Counted from the first letter of the stretch, positions 1-7,772 are shown. The stretch is 41,836 nucleotides of DNA from Verrucomicrobiaceae bacterium (GCA_027485615.1 JAIXQS010000067.1:1-41836); one strand, 5' to 3'. Translations and numbers: made by a program. Notes: generated by a model not told the origin, from the sequence alone.

Positions 1-102
1 GAGGGCGCTGGAAACGGGGTTGCGGAAGGCGATGACTGCCACCGCGCCGATGAGCATAATCGTCGCAAATAGCCAAAACAGCGGTGTTTCAAGATTTACC
101 AT
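1..102 (-). CDS. nuoJ: NADH-quinone oxidoreductase subunit J, N-terminal part
   Basis: This is a partial gene running off the left edge of the window; only the first 34 codons are present. The peptide begins MVNLETPLFWLFATIM and continues into a hydrophobic helix followed by a RNPVSSAL segment, which is the usual NuoJ first transmembrane helix and its short loop. NuoJ is a membrane subunit of the proton-pumping arm of complex I. It lies 34 nt downstream of nuoI on the same strand, the normal order G-H-I-J, so it should be the next gene of the same operon. The call rests on a short stretch plus gene order. Confidence 0.8.
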   Translation of the reverse strand, partial: MVNLETPLFWLFATIMLIGAVAVIAFRNPVSSAL

Positions 103-136
103 CAGATGAATTTCTAAATTTAAGCTCCAAGAAAGG

Positions 137-703
137 CTACTTCAGTTCATTCCATTTATTGACCAAGCCGACGCGGACTCCGCCGATTTCGTAGAGCTTT
201 TTCTTATCGTGAACCATGGCCTGGCGGGTGGTGCCGGTGATGAGGTAATCCTTGCGAAGGTAGATCGCCTGTTCGGGGCAGACTTCCTCGCACATGCCGC
301 AGTAGATGCAGCGGATCATGTCGATATCGAACTCCAGCGGGCGCTTCTCGACCTTCGCCCACTTGTCGTCGGACGGGATTTCCGAAGGGGTGATCTTGAT
401 CGCTTTCGGCGGGCAGATGAATTCGCAGAGCTGGCAGGAAACGCAGCGCTCGCGGCCCTGCTCGTCGGTGACGAGGGTCGGCGCGCCGCGGTAGTATTCC
501 GGCATGTGGGAGTCCCAGCGTTGCTCGGGGAACTGCATGGTCACGCCGAGGCCGGAGGACGCGAGGCCTTCCGCGCCGTAGGATTTCCCGCGCAGCGATT
601 TCACCGCGTGCTTCATGGTCAGGAAAAATCCCTTGATGAGCGCGCCGAAGTAGATCTTTTCGCCGGCGTCGAGTTTCGGGCGTGTGAGCTTAATGGTGGG
701 CAT
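137..703 (-). CDS. nuoI: NADH-quinone oxidoreductase subunit I (two 4Fe-4S ferredoxin)
   Basis: The product (188 aa) carries two complete tetranuclear iron-sulfur cluster motifs, CVSCQLCEFICP around residues 87-98 and CIYCGMCEEVCP around 132-143, the signature of NuoI/TYKY. In complex I it carries electrons from the NuoG clusters through N6a and N6b towards N2 and quinone, at the junction of peripheral arm and membrane. Length is close to the family norm. An ATG start is used. It sits 51 nt after nuoH and 34 nt before nuoJ, consistent with one transcript. No Shine-Dalgarno sequence is evident. Confidence 0.96.
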   Translation of the reverse strand: MPTIKLTRPKLDAGEKIYFGALIKGFFLTMKHAVKSLRGKSYGAEGLASSGLGVTMQFPEQRWDSHMPEYYRGAPTLVTDEQGRERCVSCQLCEFICPPKAIKITPSEIPSDDKWAKVEKRPLEFDIDMIRCIYCGMCEEVCPEQAIYLRKDYLITGTTRQAMVHDKKKLYEIGGVRVGLVNKWNELK

Positions 704-754
704 GGGAAGAGAGTTTGCTAGAGTTCAGGTTTCAGTTTTCAGAAAGAAACCGAA

Positions 755-2011
755 TCAGGCTCGGAGGATTTTGGCGGGCGGTTCGGAGATTTTCGCTACC
801 CAGATGACTGCCGCGGTGACGGCAATCAGGAGGATGGCACCGGTGGCGATGATCGTGGCGGTAAGTTCCGGGGCGGCGATGATAAGGGCGGCGAGGAAGA
901 CGTTGATGAGGGCCGCCTCGAAGAAGATCACCCAGCCGAGTTTCATGAGCTGGTCGTAGCGGAAACGCGGGACGGTCCAGCGGACCAGGATGAAGAAGAG
1001 GATGAAGGCGAGCAGCTTGGTGAGGAAGATACCCATGTGGATGAAGCCGCCGATCTGGAAATCGCCGATGGAGAAGTTCGCGATGGCTGCGTCGAGGCCG
1101 AAGCCCGCCGACCAACCGCCAAGGAACAGGGTGATGATGAGCGCGGAGCCGATGACCATCGCCGCGTATTCGCCCATGAAGAACATCGCGAATTTCATCG
1201 AGGAATATTCGGTGTGGTAGCCGCCGACGAGTTCCGTCTCGCACTCGGGGAGGTCAAAGGGCATGCGGTTCGTTTCCGCGAAAATGGAGATCGTGAAGAT
1301 CAGGAACGCGATGAAGGCGGGGATCCAGAACAGGGCGGTCTGGAGACCGGGCAGGGAGAGCTTTCCGTCCGTCCACAACGGCAGCAACAACCAGCCGTTG
1401 TCCGCCTGGTGCTGGACGATCTGGTTGAGGTTGAGGGTGCCGAAATACAGCAGCACCGGGATGATGGAGAGTCCGAGGCAGATTTCGTAGGAAATCATCT
1501 GTGCGGTGGAGCGCACGCCGCCGATGAAGGGGAATTTCGAGTTCGACGACCAGCCCGCGAGGGTGATGCCATAGACGGTTAGCGAGGAGATCGCGAACAC
1601 GAACAGCGGCCCGACATCGATGTCGGCGATGACCAGTTTCTCCGTCCGACCAAACAACGTGACATCCGGGCCGAAGGGAACGACGCAAACGGTGATCAGC
1701 GCGGGCACGACCGTGAGCGCCGGGGCGAGCCAGTAGAATGCCTTGCGGACATGCTCGGGCGTGAAATCCTCCTTGAGGAACAGCTTTAGGCCGTCGGCGA
1801 TGGGCTGGATGAGGCCGAAAAGATGGAAGTCTTTCTTGAAACCAAGCAATGTGAGGGGAATACCGACCCGGTTCGGCCCCACGCGATCCTGGATGATCGC
1901 GGAGAAGCGGCGCTCGAAATACACGGAGAGCGGCACCAGCGGCAGCACTATCAGGAAAGTGAAAGCCACGATCTTGGTGATGATGATCGCGAGGTCGATG
2001 AGGAGATCCAT
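755..2011 (-). CDS. nuoH: NADH-quinone oxidoreductase subunit H
   Basis: This is a 418-aa, strongly hydrophobic protein with about eight or more predicted membrane helices. The family signatures are visible: ERRFSAIIQDRVGPNRVG near residues 33-50, and IFAETNRMPFDLPECETELVGGYHTEYS near 240-267. The latter holds the conserved acidic cluster of the quinone-access cavity. NuoH joins the quinone-reducing chamber to the proton-pumping arm. It is somewhat longer than the E. coli protein (about 325 aa), with additional hydrophobic sequence at the C terminus. It lies 38 nt downstream of nuoG and 51 nt upstream of nuoI. Confidence 0.96.
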   Translation of the reverse strand: MDLLIDLAIIITKIVAFTFLIVLPLVPLSVYFERRFSAIIQDRVGPNRVGIPLTLLGFKKDFHLFGLIQPIADGLKLFLKEDFTPEHVRKAFYWLAPALTVVPALITVCVVPFGPDVTLFGRTEKLVIADIDVGPLFVFAISSLTVYGITLAGWSSNSKFPFIGGVRSTAQMISYEICLGLSIIPVLLYFGTLNLNQIVQHQADNGWLLLPLWTDGKLSLPGLQTALFWIPAFIAFLIFTISIFAETNRMPFDLPECETELVGGYHTEYSSMKFAMFFMGEYAAMVIGSALIITLFLGGWSAGFGLDAAIANFSIGDFQIGGFIHMGIFLTKLLAFILFFILVRWTVPRFRYDQLMKLGWVIFFEAALINVFLAALIIAAPELTATIIATGAILLIAVTAAVIWVAKISEPPAKILRA

Positions 2012-2049
2012 ATAAAGAAGTGAAAAGTGCCTGGTGATCAGTTGAAAAA

Positions 2050-3789
2050 TCAGCCATTGATGATTCCGGCGGCCTTACGGACGCCTTCGTTTTTGAGGAG
2101 CGGGATTTCGTAGCCGGTTTCTGTGATGACGGTTCCCTGATGGCCAATTTTCGAGAGCGTTAGGCCGTTGAATTCGGTGACGGTGGAGGCGATGTCCTTG
2201 AAGACCTCCTCGATGAGGTTCTGCGTTCCGCCGGCGAGGTCGCGGAGGATTTCCCAATCGTCGCGTGCCTGCGCGGGCGGCTCGATGGCGCGGTTGAGGC
2301 GCTGGAGGCGGCCGGAAAGGTTGACCATGGAGCCGCGCTTCTCCGCGAAGGCCGCGCCGGGCAGGACGACGTGGCTGGCATTCGCTGTCGGCCCCGCGAG
2401 GAGCTGGATCGAGGCGATGAACTCCGGTTTCGCGAGGTCGTCAGCGGTGAAACCGGCTTCGGTGGTGAGATCCTCGCCGAAGACGAGAAGGGCTTTCACT
2501 GTACCGGAGCGGACGCCCTCGCGGATCGATGCGAGCGGTGCGGATGGATCTTCGGAAGACAAGATCAGCTTCGCGCCGGTGGTGTTCGGGTTGCGGTCTG
2601 CGGCGATGAGAAGTCCGTCGTTTTCACCCTTCCTGGGAACGACGGCTAAGGCTGCGGTGCCGAGCTTGCCGGCGAGTGCACGGATGAGGAAAAGCTCCTC
2701 GTTTGTCATCCGCGCGGAGGCGATGATCGCGATCTCGGACGGCGCGTATTTCGCGAGGGCGGCGGCGGTATTCGTGAGCGCTTCCGGCCATGTCGCGGCG
2801 CGGTGGGTGCCGTTTTCCTTGATCAGCGGCTCGGCGAGGCGGGTTTCGCCATCGATGTAGTGGAAATTCAGGCGATGGGAATCGGGCATCCAGTTCGAGT
2901 TCACCTCGTTGTTCTGGCGGGGGGTGATGCGGTGGATCGTGTTGCCGCGGGTGTGGATGGTGATGTTGCAGCCGGTGCCGCAGTTCACATCGATGGACGG
3001 CGTTTCCTTGAGGAACCACACGCGCATCTGGAAACGGAAGTCGTTCGAGGTGAGCGCGCCGACGGGGCAGATGTCGGCGGTGTTGAGGGAGTAGTTATGA
3101 TCCAATAGCCGCCCCGGATGAACGGTGAGGGTGGTGTGGGTGCCGCGCTGGGTGAAGCCGAGGACGGGATCGCCCGCGACCTCGTCCATGAAACGGATGC
3201 AGCGCGAGCACATGATGCAGCGCTCGTCGTCGAGCCGGATGCGCGGGCCGATATCGACGTTTTTCGGCTTTTTCACCTTCATGTCCACGAAGCGCGAGAC
3301 GCCGCGGCCGAAGCCGACGGATTGCTCCTGGAGGCGGCACTCGCCGGCCTGGTCGCAGATCGGGCAGTCCAGCGGGTGGTTGATGAGGAGAAACTCCATC
3401 ACCCCTTCGCGGCATTTTTCCACCAGTTCACCGGTGGTGCGGATACCCATGTTTTCGGCGACGGTGTTCGCACAGGAAATGGCAGGGCGGGGCATCCAGC
3501 CGATGGGTTCGTAGCCGTTTTCATCCCGAGTGGGTTCCTGGCCGGGGGCAGGGCGCGGCGGCATTCCCATCTGCACCATGCACATCCGGCAGTTTCCGGG
3601 GACGGAGAGCTTCGGATGGTAGCAGTAATAGGGCACATCCTTTTTCACCGCGCGGCAGGCCTCGATCATCCGGGTGCCTTTGGGAAATTGGTGCCAAACG
3701 CCGTCAATCTGGACATTCACCATGCCTTTTTCGGCGGCGATGTCCTTGGGAAGTTTGGCTTCGGCGGTGGCCGTTGGGGAGTCGCTCAT
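2050..3789 (-). CDS. nuoG: NADH-quinone oxidoreductase subunit G, short form
   Basis: The peripheral-arm iron-sulfur subunit of complex I. In order it has an N-terminal 2Fe-2S ferredoxin domain (CYHPKLSVPGNCRMC near residues 55-69), the His-Cys3 motif HPLDCPICDQAGEC, a 4Fe-4S motif CIMCSRCIRF with a later CPVGAL, and then a degenerate molybdopterin-oxidoreductase-like domain starting at CGTGCNI. At 579 aa from the ATG it is well short of E. coli NuoG (about 900 aa), so the C-terminal domain is abbreviated. An upstream TTG at 3798 is possible, but the ATG is preferred. It is the first nuo gene in this cluster; nuoE and nuoF are not upstream, so they must lie elsewhere. Confidence 0.94.
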   Translation of the reverse strand: MSDSPTATAEAKLPKDIAAEKGMVNVQIDGVWHQFPKGTRMIEACRAVKKDVPYYCYHPKLSVPGNCRMCMVQMGMPPRPAPGQEPTRDENGYEPIGWMPRPAISCANTVAENMGIRTTGELVEKCREGVMEFLLINHPLDCPICDQAGECRLQEQSVGFGRGVSRFVDMKVKKPKNVDIGPRIRLDDERCIMCSRCIRFMDEVAGDPVLGFTQRGTHTTLTVHPGRLLDHNYSLNTADICPVGALTSNDFRFQMRVWFLKETPSIDVNCGTGCNITIHTRGNTIHRITPRQNNEVNSNWMPDSHRLNFHYIDGETRLAEPLIKENGTHRAATWPEALTNTAAALAKYAPSEIAIIASARMTNEELFLIRALAGKLGTAALAVVPRKGENDGLLIAADRNPNTTGAKLILSSEDPSAPLASIREGVRSGTVKALLVFGEDLTTEAGFTADDLAKPEFIASIQLLAGPTANASHVVLPGAAFAEKRGSMVNLSGRLQRLNRAIEPPAQARDDWEILRDLAGGTQNLIEEVFKDIASTVTEFNGLTLSKIGHQGTVITETGYEIPLLKNEGVRKAAGIING

Positions 3790-3835
3790 GTCTGGCAAAA
3801 ATAGGCGGATTCAGGCGTTCCGGAAGAACGAGCGG

Positions 3836-3865
3836 ACTATGTGCGCCCGCCCCCGGACCCGCAAG
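3836..3865 (-). promoter_or_regulatory. Candidate promoter of the nuoG operon
   Basis: Reading on the minus strand, CTTGCG (3865-3860) is followed after 18 nt by CATAGT (3841-3836), about 47 nt before the nuoG ATG. The CTTGCG-type -35 recurs in this window upstream of other genes. It lies immediately next to the CRP-type palindrome at 3872-3889. Inferred from hexamer match only. Confidence 0.35.
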
Positions 3866-3871
3866 CGCGCT

Positions 3872-3889
3872 TTGTGAAATTTTTCACAA
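3872..3889. promoter_or_regulatory. CRP/FNR-family-like palindromic operator
   Basis: The sequence TTGTGAAATTTTTCACAA is a perfect 8-bp inverted repeat around a 2-bp centre. It contains TGTGA-N6-TCACA, the exact consensus of enterobacterial CRP sites. It lies between the divergent nuoG (start 3789) and muiA (start 3992), directly upstream of the candidate nuoG -35 element, centred about 50 bp from the expected transcription start. A CRP-family activator or repressor sensing energy or redox state is the natural reading. The regulator is not in this window. Confidence 0.5.
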
Positions 3890-3965
3890 GCGGAGCGACC
3901 CGCAAAATGATCCGCCGAGTGGCGCAAATGGCCGCTCATTTTCATTGATATTTTTGGAGGTTCCT

Positions 3966-3995
3966 ATGTGCTATCCCTCTAATCGAAAAATATGA
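3966..3995 (+). CDS. Nine-codon leader peptide ORF (MCYPSNRKI)
   Basis: A short ORF starts with ATG at 3966, five nt after GGAGG (3956-3960), the best Shine-Dalgarno sequence seen in this window. It encodes MCYPSNRKI and stops with TGA at 3993-3995, overlapping the ATG of the MuiA-family gene (ATGA arrangement). The downstream gene has no ribosome-binding site of its own. This suggests ribosomes load at the leader and re-initiate at the overlap. The peptide itself may have no function. No run of regulatory codons typical of attenuators is present. Confidence 0.45.
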   Translation: MCYPSNRKI

Positions 3996-5809
3996 AAGCA
4001 ACCATCGGTGTCGTTTTGTGGTCCCTGCCTTTTTCCCTCCTCCTGTCGCAAACTCCTGCGCCCACCGGCACCGCCCGTCCCGCTGATTCCATCCCCGGAA
4101 AAATCAGCGAAATCACCCTCTATCAGGGAACCGCGGTGGTTTCCCGTATCGTGGAGATACCGGCTGGCAAGACGGGTTCCTTCGAGATCGTGATTGGCCC
4201 TCTGCCTTCCGCCACCGACGCCTCTTCCGTCCACGCCGACCAGGCAAAAGGAGTCACCGTGCGCTCGGTGGCTTGCCGCAGCCGCCCGCCCGAGGAGGCA
4301 GCCAAGCTCCAGGGTCGTGCGGGCGAGGTCGCGGCCGCGATCGAAGCGCTTGAGGTGAAGTCTTCCATCGCTAACAACGAAATCGCGCTCCGCCGCATCC
4401 GCCAGAATTACCTCAAGGATCTCCAGGGCTTTGTGGCCCCGGCCGCCGCGCAGGAGATGACCCATGGCGTGATCCAGTCGAAGGAACTCGAAGCCGTCAC
4501 CCAGATGCATTTCCGGGAGTATGAGAAAGCCTCGCAGGAAATCATGAAGCTCGATCTGGAGATCAAGGCGGATGCCAAAGCGCTCGAACTCCTCGAGAAA
4601 GAGCAGGACACGCTCGCTGCGGGGCCGCCGGTCACCTACGATGCCATCGTATATCTCGAAAAGCCTGCAGCCGGGCCTGCCAGCATCAGCCTGAATTACT
4701 TCGTCGGCGATTGCGGCTGGTTCCCCGTTTACAACGTCAAGGGCGATACTGCGAAAAACGATGTCAGCGTTGAGTTCAACGCGTTGATCCACCAGGTCAG
4801 CGGCGAGGATTGGAAGGAAGCGAAGCTCGCCCTTTCCACAGCCTCTCCGAAAACCAGCGCATACAACCCGCGCCTCGCTCCCCTTTACGTGGATGTGACG
4901 ACCGGCGGCGGCGGCTCGCCCCACGCGAACGCGGATTCATACAAGGCGGCGGTGGATGAGAAAAACGTGGCCATCAAGTCCCAGTTCCGCGGCAAGTCCA
5001 CGGACGAGATCGCCAGCCAGAATTTCCGCGCCAATGATTCGGCCGCCAGCGTCCAGTTGATCGAGCTTTCCGAACGCCTCAGTGAATTGCGCCTGATGGA
5101 TCAGGGCGGCGAGGAAGATCTCAGCATCCGTTATGAACTCTCGACACCGATCAGCGTCGTCAGCCGCAGGGACGCGCAGATGGTTCCCGTATTGCAGCAC
5201 CAGAGTCCCGCCGATTTCTACCATGTCGCGGTGCCCATCCTGACCACTTCGGTTTTCCGCGAGGCCGAGCTCGCCAACGCCACCGGCCGGGACCTCCTCG
5301 GCGGGCAGGTCAATGTCTTCCTCGACGGCGAGTTCAAGGGGCGCACCGAGATATCGAGCGTCGCCCGCGGGCGAACTTTCACCCTTGGTTTCGGCGTGGA
5401 TGGCCAGGTGAAAGCCCGCCGCACCTTGGTGGATCGCCGCGACGATGTGCAGGGTGGCAACCGCCAGGTGTCTGTCAGCTCCGAGATCATCATCGACAAC
5501 TTCAAGCAGGAGGCCGTGAAAATCCGCCTCCGCGAGCGCATGCCTTTCATGGAGGACGCCACGAACCTCCGCGTCTCGATCGGGGAAATGAGCCAGCCCC
5601 TCAGCGCCAACGCCGACTACCTCCGCTACGAGAAACCCAAGGGCATCCTCCGCTGGGATATCGAAGCGCCGCCCGGTTCCCTCGACAAATCGACCTCGCT
5701 CCGCTACACCTACTCCCTCGAGTTCGACAAGAGCCTCACCCTCCGCGACATCTCGAAAGAGCAGAAGCAAAGGGCGCAACAGGAGTTCCTGCAGGAATAT
5801 AAGAAATAG
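3992..5809 (+). CDS. MuiA-family protein, DUF4140/DUF4139 domains, exported
   Basis: This 605-aa protein has an N-terminal signal peptide (hydrophobic residues 4-20). A DUF4140-like N-terminal region follows, beginning near ISEITLYQGTAVVSR (residues 36-50). A charged coiled-coil segment spans about residues 95-205, and a long beta-rich DUF4139 region runs to the C terminus. This architecture is that of 'mucoidy inhibitor MuiA family' proteins, whose biochemical role is unknown. The C-terminal region ends in a KEQKQRAQQEF helix. The gene diverges from nuoG and starts in an ATGA overlap with a nine-codon leader ORF. The family assignment is firm; its function in the envelope is not established. 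Confidence 0.85.
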   Translation: MKATIGVVLWSLPFSLLLSQTPAPTGTARPADSIPGKISEITLYQGTAVVSRIVEIPAGKTGSFEIVIGPLPSATDASSVHADQAKGVTVRSVACRSRPPEEAAKLQGRAGEVAAAIEALEVKSSIANNEIALRRIRQNYLKDLQGFVAPAAAQEMTHGVIQSKELEAVTQMHFREYEKASQEIMKLDLEIKADAKALELLEKEQDTLAAGPPVTYDAIVYLEKPAAGPASISLNYFVGDCGWFPVYNVKGDTAKNDVSVEFNALIHQVSGEDWKEAKLALSTASPKTSAYNPRLAPLYVDVTTGGGGSPHANADSYKAAVDEKNVAIKSQFRGKSTDEIASQNFRANDSAASVQLIELSERLSELRLMDQGGEEDLSIRYELSTPISVVSRRDAQMVPVLQHQSPADFYHVAVPILTTSVFREAELANATGRDLLGGQVNVFLDGEFKGRTEISSVARGRTFTLGFGVDGQVKARRTLVDRRDDVQGGNRQVSVSSEIIIDNFKQEAVKIRLRERMPFMEDATNLRVSIGEMSQPLSANADYLRYEKPKGILRWDIEAPPGSLDKSTSLRYTYSLEFDKSLTLRDISKEQKQRAQQEFLQEYKK

Positions 5810-6265
5810 GTGCGCTTCTGGAGCCGAGACGCCGGGGTAGCTGCAACCGGCATCGTTCGTATTTGGGGTGAACACCCCATTGTTTGGATACCTCGTGCCA
5901 ATTACGATCTTGGGCATGGATACGGACGATCTGGAGCGGTTGAACGAATGGAACCAACCCAAGACATTGGGACAAATGCGCGAGCGCAGCGGGGGGACGC
6001 TTTCCCCGCAATCCGACGGCGTCATTGCCCCGCAGACCAAAGAACCGGATCCGAAACGCGGGGAAAGTCGCCAGCTTTCCGATCAGGTTAGGGATCCCAA
6101 ACCTCCCGGCCCCTGAACGATTCATCGACCCCGGCACCCCATATCCCAAATTGCTCCTGCGCTTGCCGGGAGCTATCCCAAACCGCGCCCACCTGTTGCA
6201 CTTCTCTCCAAGCGAGTCGCCGTGCGTCATCGCAAATGCGCTTTGCATTGCACCAAAGAACTGGG
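5810..6265. other. Gene-poor spacer between muiA-like gene and tlyA
   Basis: About 450 nt without a convincing gene. It holds one weak short ORF (5916-6116) and a directly repeated TATCCCAAA at 6142-6150 and 6174-6182. Reading frames on the minus strand through it are long but look like shadows: they run into the coding region of the muiA-like gene and give no recognisable protein. No terminator with a U-tract was found after the muiA-like gene. Confidence 0.4.
5916..6116 (+). CDS. Possible small hydrophilic protein, unrecognised
   Basis: A 66-codon ORF starting at ATG 5916, beginning MDTDDLERLNEW and ending in a Pro/Arg/Asp-rich tail DQVRDPKPPGP. It is acidic and basic throughout, has no membrane segment, no signal peptide and no motif I recognise. 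There is no Shine-Dalgarno sequence. Third codon positions are only moderately GC-rich compared with neighbouring genes. It may equally be non-coding spacer. Confidence 0.22.
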   Translation: MDTDDLERLNEWNQPKTLGQMRERSGGTLSPQSDGVIAPQTKEPDPKRGESRQLSDQVRDPKPPGP

Positions 6266-6295
6266 TTGGAAAGCGGGACGGAAACTGGCTATTTT
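6266..6295 (+). promoter_or_regulatory. Candidate tlyA promoter, -10 six nt from the start codon
   Basis: TTGGAA (6266-6271), an 18-nt spacer, then TATTTT (6290-6295), followed by only six nt before the GTG at 6302. Transcription would begin at or next to the start codon, giving a leaderless mRNA. This position also supports GTG 6302 over the upstream in-frame ATG 6236. Confidence 0.45.
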
Positions 6296-6301
6296 TTCCT
6301 T

Positions 6302-7030
6302 GTGAGGAAAGACCGACTTGATGCGCTGCTCTTCAACCGCGGGATGTGCGATTCCCGGGAGCAGGGAAAACGCCTCATACTGGCGGGTGAGGTGAAGGTT
6401 GACGGGCACGTGGTGGACAAACCGGCTGAGAAATTCGGCGAGGATGCGGTCGTGGAGATCAAGGAAAAGCCGAGGTTCGTCGGGCGCGGCGGGCTGAAGC
6501 TGGAGGGCGCGCTGGAGCATTTCGGAATCGATGTCGCCGGCTGGGTCTGCCTGGACGTGGGCGCATCGACGGGCGGTTTCACCGACTGCCTGCTGCAACG
6601 CGGGGCTGTGAAAGTCCACGCGGTCGATGTCGGCACGAACCAGCTCGTCTGGAAACTGCGCAGCGACCCTCGCGTTGTTTCGCGGGAAAAGTTCAACGCC
6701 CGCCACATGGAGGTGAAAGATCTCGGCGAAAAAGTGCGGCTGGTGGTCATGGATTTGTCATTCATTTCCCTGACCAAGGTTCTGCCTGCCGTGTTCGGTG
6801 TGCTGGAAGAGGGCGGGGAGGTCGTTTGCCTGATCAAGCCCCAGTTCGAACTGGAGCGGGAGGATGTAGGAAAAGGCGGGATCGTCCGCGAGGAAGAGCT
6901 TCGGATAAGGGCGGTGGAGAAAATCCGGCGCTTCGTAACGGAGGATCACGGGCGGGAATGGAAGGGCGTGATCCCCGCCAGCATAGCCGGAACGGACGGA
7001 AACCAGGAGTTCCTCGCCTGGATCGGATGA
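6302..7030 (+). CDS. tlyA: TlyA-family rRNA 2'-O-methyltransferase / hemolysin A
   Basis: An N-terminal S4 RNA-binding domain (RKDRLDALLFNRGMCDSREQ, then KRLILAGEVKVDG) is followed by an FtsJ-like methyltransferase domain. The latter has the SAM-binding LDVGASTGGFTDCLLQRGA motif near residues 80-98, VMDLSFISLTKV near 145-156 and a late LIKPQFE. TlyA proteins methylate ribosomal RNA ribose positions. The GTG start at 6302 gives 242 aa with the RKDRLD motif at the very N terminus as in other TlyA proteins. An upstream ATG at 6236 would add 22 unconserved residues and would lie upstream of the candidate promoter. No haemolytic role is implied. Confidence 0.88.
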   Translation: MRKDRLDALLFNRGMCDSREQGKRLILAGEVKVDGHVVDKPAEKFGEDAVVEIKEKPRFVGRGGLKLEGALEHFGIDVAGWVCLDVGASTGGFTDCLLQRGAVKVHAVDVGTNQLVWKLRSDPRVVSREKFNARHMEVKDLGEKVRLVVMDLSFISLTKVLPAVFGVLEEGGEVVCLIKPQFELEREDVGKGGIVREEELRIRAVEKIRRFVTEDHGREWKGVIPASIAGTDGNQEFLAWIG

Positions 7031-7148
7031 AAATTTCCCGAAAAAATCGCGGAATATCCGAATAAAAATCGCTGGCGCGGCTCTACCTTTGGATTACGAT
7101 TCTCTCGGGAATCGACCCAGCAAACCAACTAACCAAGAAAAACAGACC

Positions 7149-7616
7149 ATGAAATTACTACTGACCGCGTTCTGCGCAACCATGATCACCGCTCCCCTCG
7201 CCTTCGCCGGCGACAAGTGCGATAAGAAAAAGTGCGACAAGGAAGAGGCAAAAGAAGAATCCACCCTTGTCGCGGAAGGCAAATGCAAGAAAAAGTGCGA
7301 TAAGGAAGAGGAGAAAGAAGAGTCCACCCTGATCGCAGAAGGCAAGTGCAAGAAGAAGTGCGACAAGGAAGAAGCCGAAGAAGAAGAGTCCACCCTAATT
7401 GCCGAAGGCAAGTGCAAGAAAAAGTGCGACAAGGAAGAAGAAGCCGAAGAAGAGTCCACCCTTCTCGCCGAAGGCAAGTGCAAGAAGAAGTGCGACAAGG
7501 AGGAGGCCGCCGAAGAGGAGTCCACCCTCGCCCATTGCGGCAAATGCGGCAAAGGAGACAAGCACGAGAAGGAAGAGGAGAAAGAAGAGGAGAAGAAAGA
7601 AGGCACCCTCGCCTAA
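7149..7616 (+). CDS. Secreted Cys/Lys/Glu tandem-repeat protein, unknown function
   Basis: This 155-aa protein begins MKLLLTAFCATMITAPLAFA, a clear signal peptide with likely cleavage after AFA (residue 20). The mature part is five tandem units of 21-23 residues, each of the form GKCKKKCDKEE...EESTLxAE, then a tail GKCGKGDKHEKEEE rich in Glu. It contains twelve cysteines in the mature chain, as one C-x3-C pair per repeat unit plus a final C-x2-C pair, with dense Lys and Glu. This suggests metal binding or a disulfide-linked polyelectrolyte outside the cytoplasm, but I recognise no family. A strong terminator follows. The start at ATG 7149 is fixed by the signal peptide. Confidence 0.75.
   Translation: MKLLLTAFCATMITAPLAFAGDKCDKKKCDKEEAKEESTLVAEGKCKKKCDKEEEKEESTLIAEGKCKKKCDKEEAEEEESTLIAEGKCKKKCDKEEEAEEESTLLAEGKCKKKCDKEEAAEEESTLAHCGKCGKGDKHEKEEEKEEEKKEGTLA
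7209..7538 (+). repeat. In-frame tandem repeats, five units of 63-69 bp
   Basis: Units at about 7209-7277, 7278-7340, 7341-7406, 7407-7472 and 7473-7538 encode the GKCKKKCDKEE...ESTLxAE repeats. Nucleotide identity between adjacent units is high, pointing to recent duplication or ongoing slippage or recombination. Unit length varies by whole codons (21, 22 or 23 residues) in the Glu/Ala run. Confidence 0.85.
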
Positions 7617-7640
7617 TCTTCGTATCCAACCAAATTTGAA

Positions 7641-7671
7641 AAACCACCGGGCGAATCCCGGTGGTTTTTTT
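7641..7671 (+). terminator. Rho-independent terminator after the repeat protein
   Basis: AAACCACCGGG, loop CGAAT, then CCCGGTGGTTT continuing into a run of T. It is a perfect 11-bp stem with a U-tract, 24 nt after the stop codon of the repeat-protein gene. Confidence 0.92.
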
Positions 7672-7737
7672 GTGCCGGGCTTGATGATGATCCGGGCTGA
7701 TTGCGAAAAACTGCTTGCCCGGCGGCTGCTACTATTG

Positions 7738-7766
7738 CTGACATCTGCCGTGACCCGAGTGATATC
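7738..7766 (+). promoter_or_regulatory. Candidate promoter of the L,D-transpeptidase gene
   Basis: CTGACA (7738-7743), a 17-nt spacer, then GATATC (7761-7766), six nt before ATG 7773. The -10 match is modest. Its position again predicts a leaderless transcript and favours the ATG at 7773. Confidence 0.3.
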
Positions 7767-7772
7767 CGACCG

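Noticed and set aside
5736..6248. 170-codon minus-strand frame in the muiA-tlyA spacer
   Set aside because: Overlaps the 3' end of the muiA-like gene, has no recognisable domain and no start signal; more likely non-coding.
7094..7606. Ser-rich minus-strand frame opposite the repeat protein
   Set aside because: It is the reverse reading of the GKCKKKCDKEE repeats, giving only Ser/Leu/His low complexity; the plus-strand gene has a signal peptide and a terminator at the right place.
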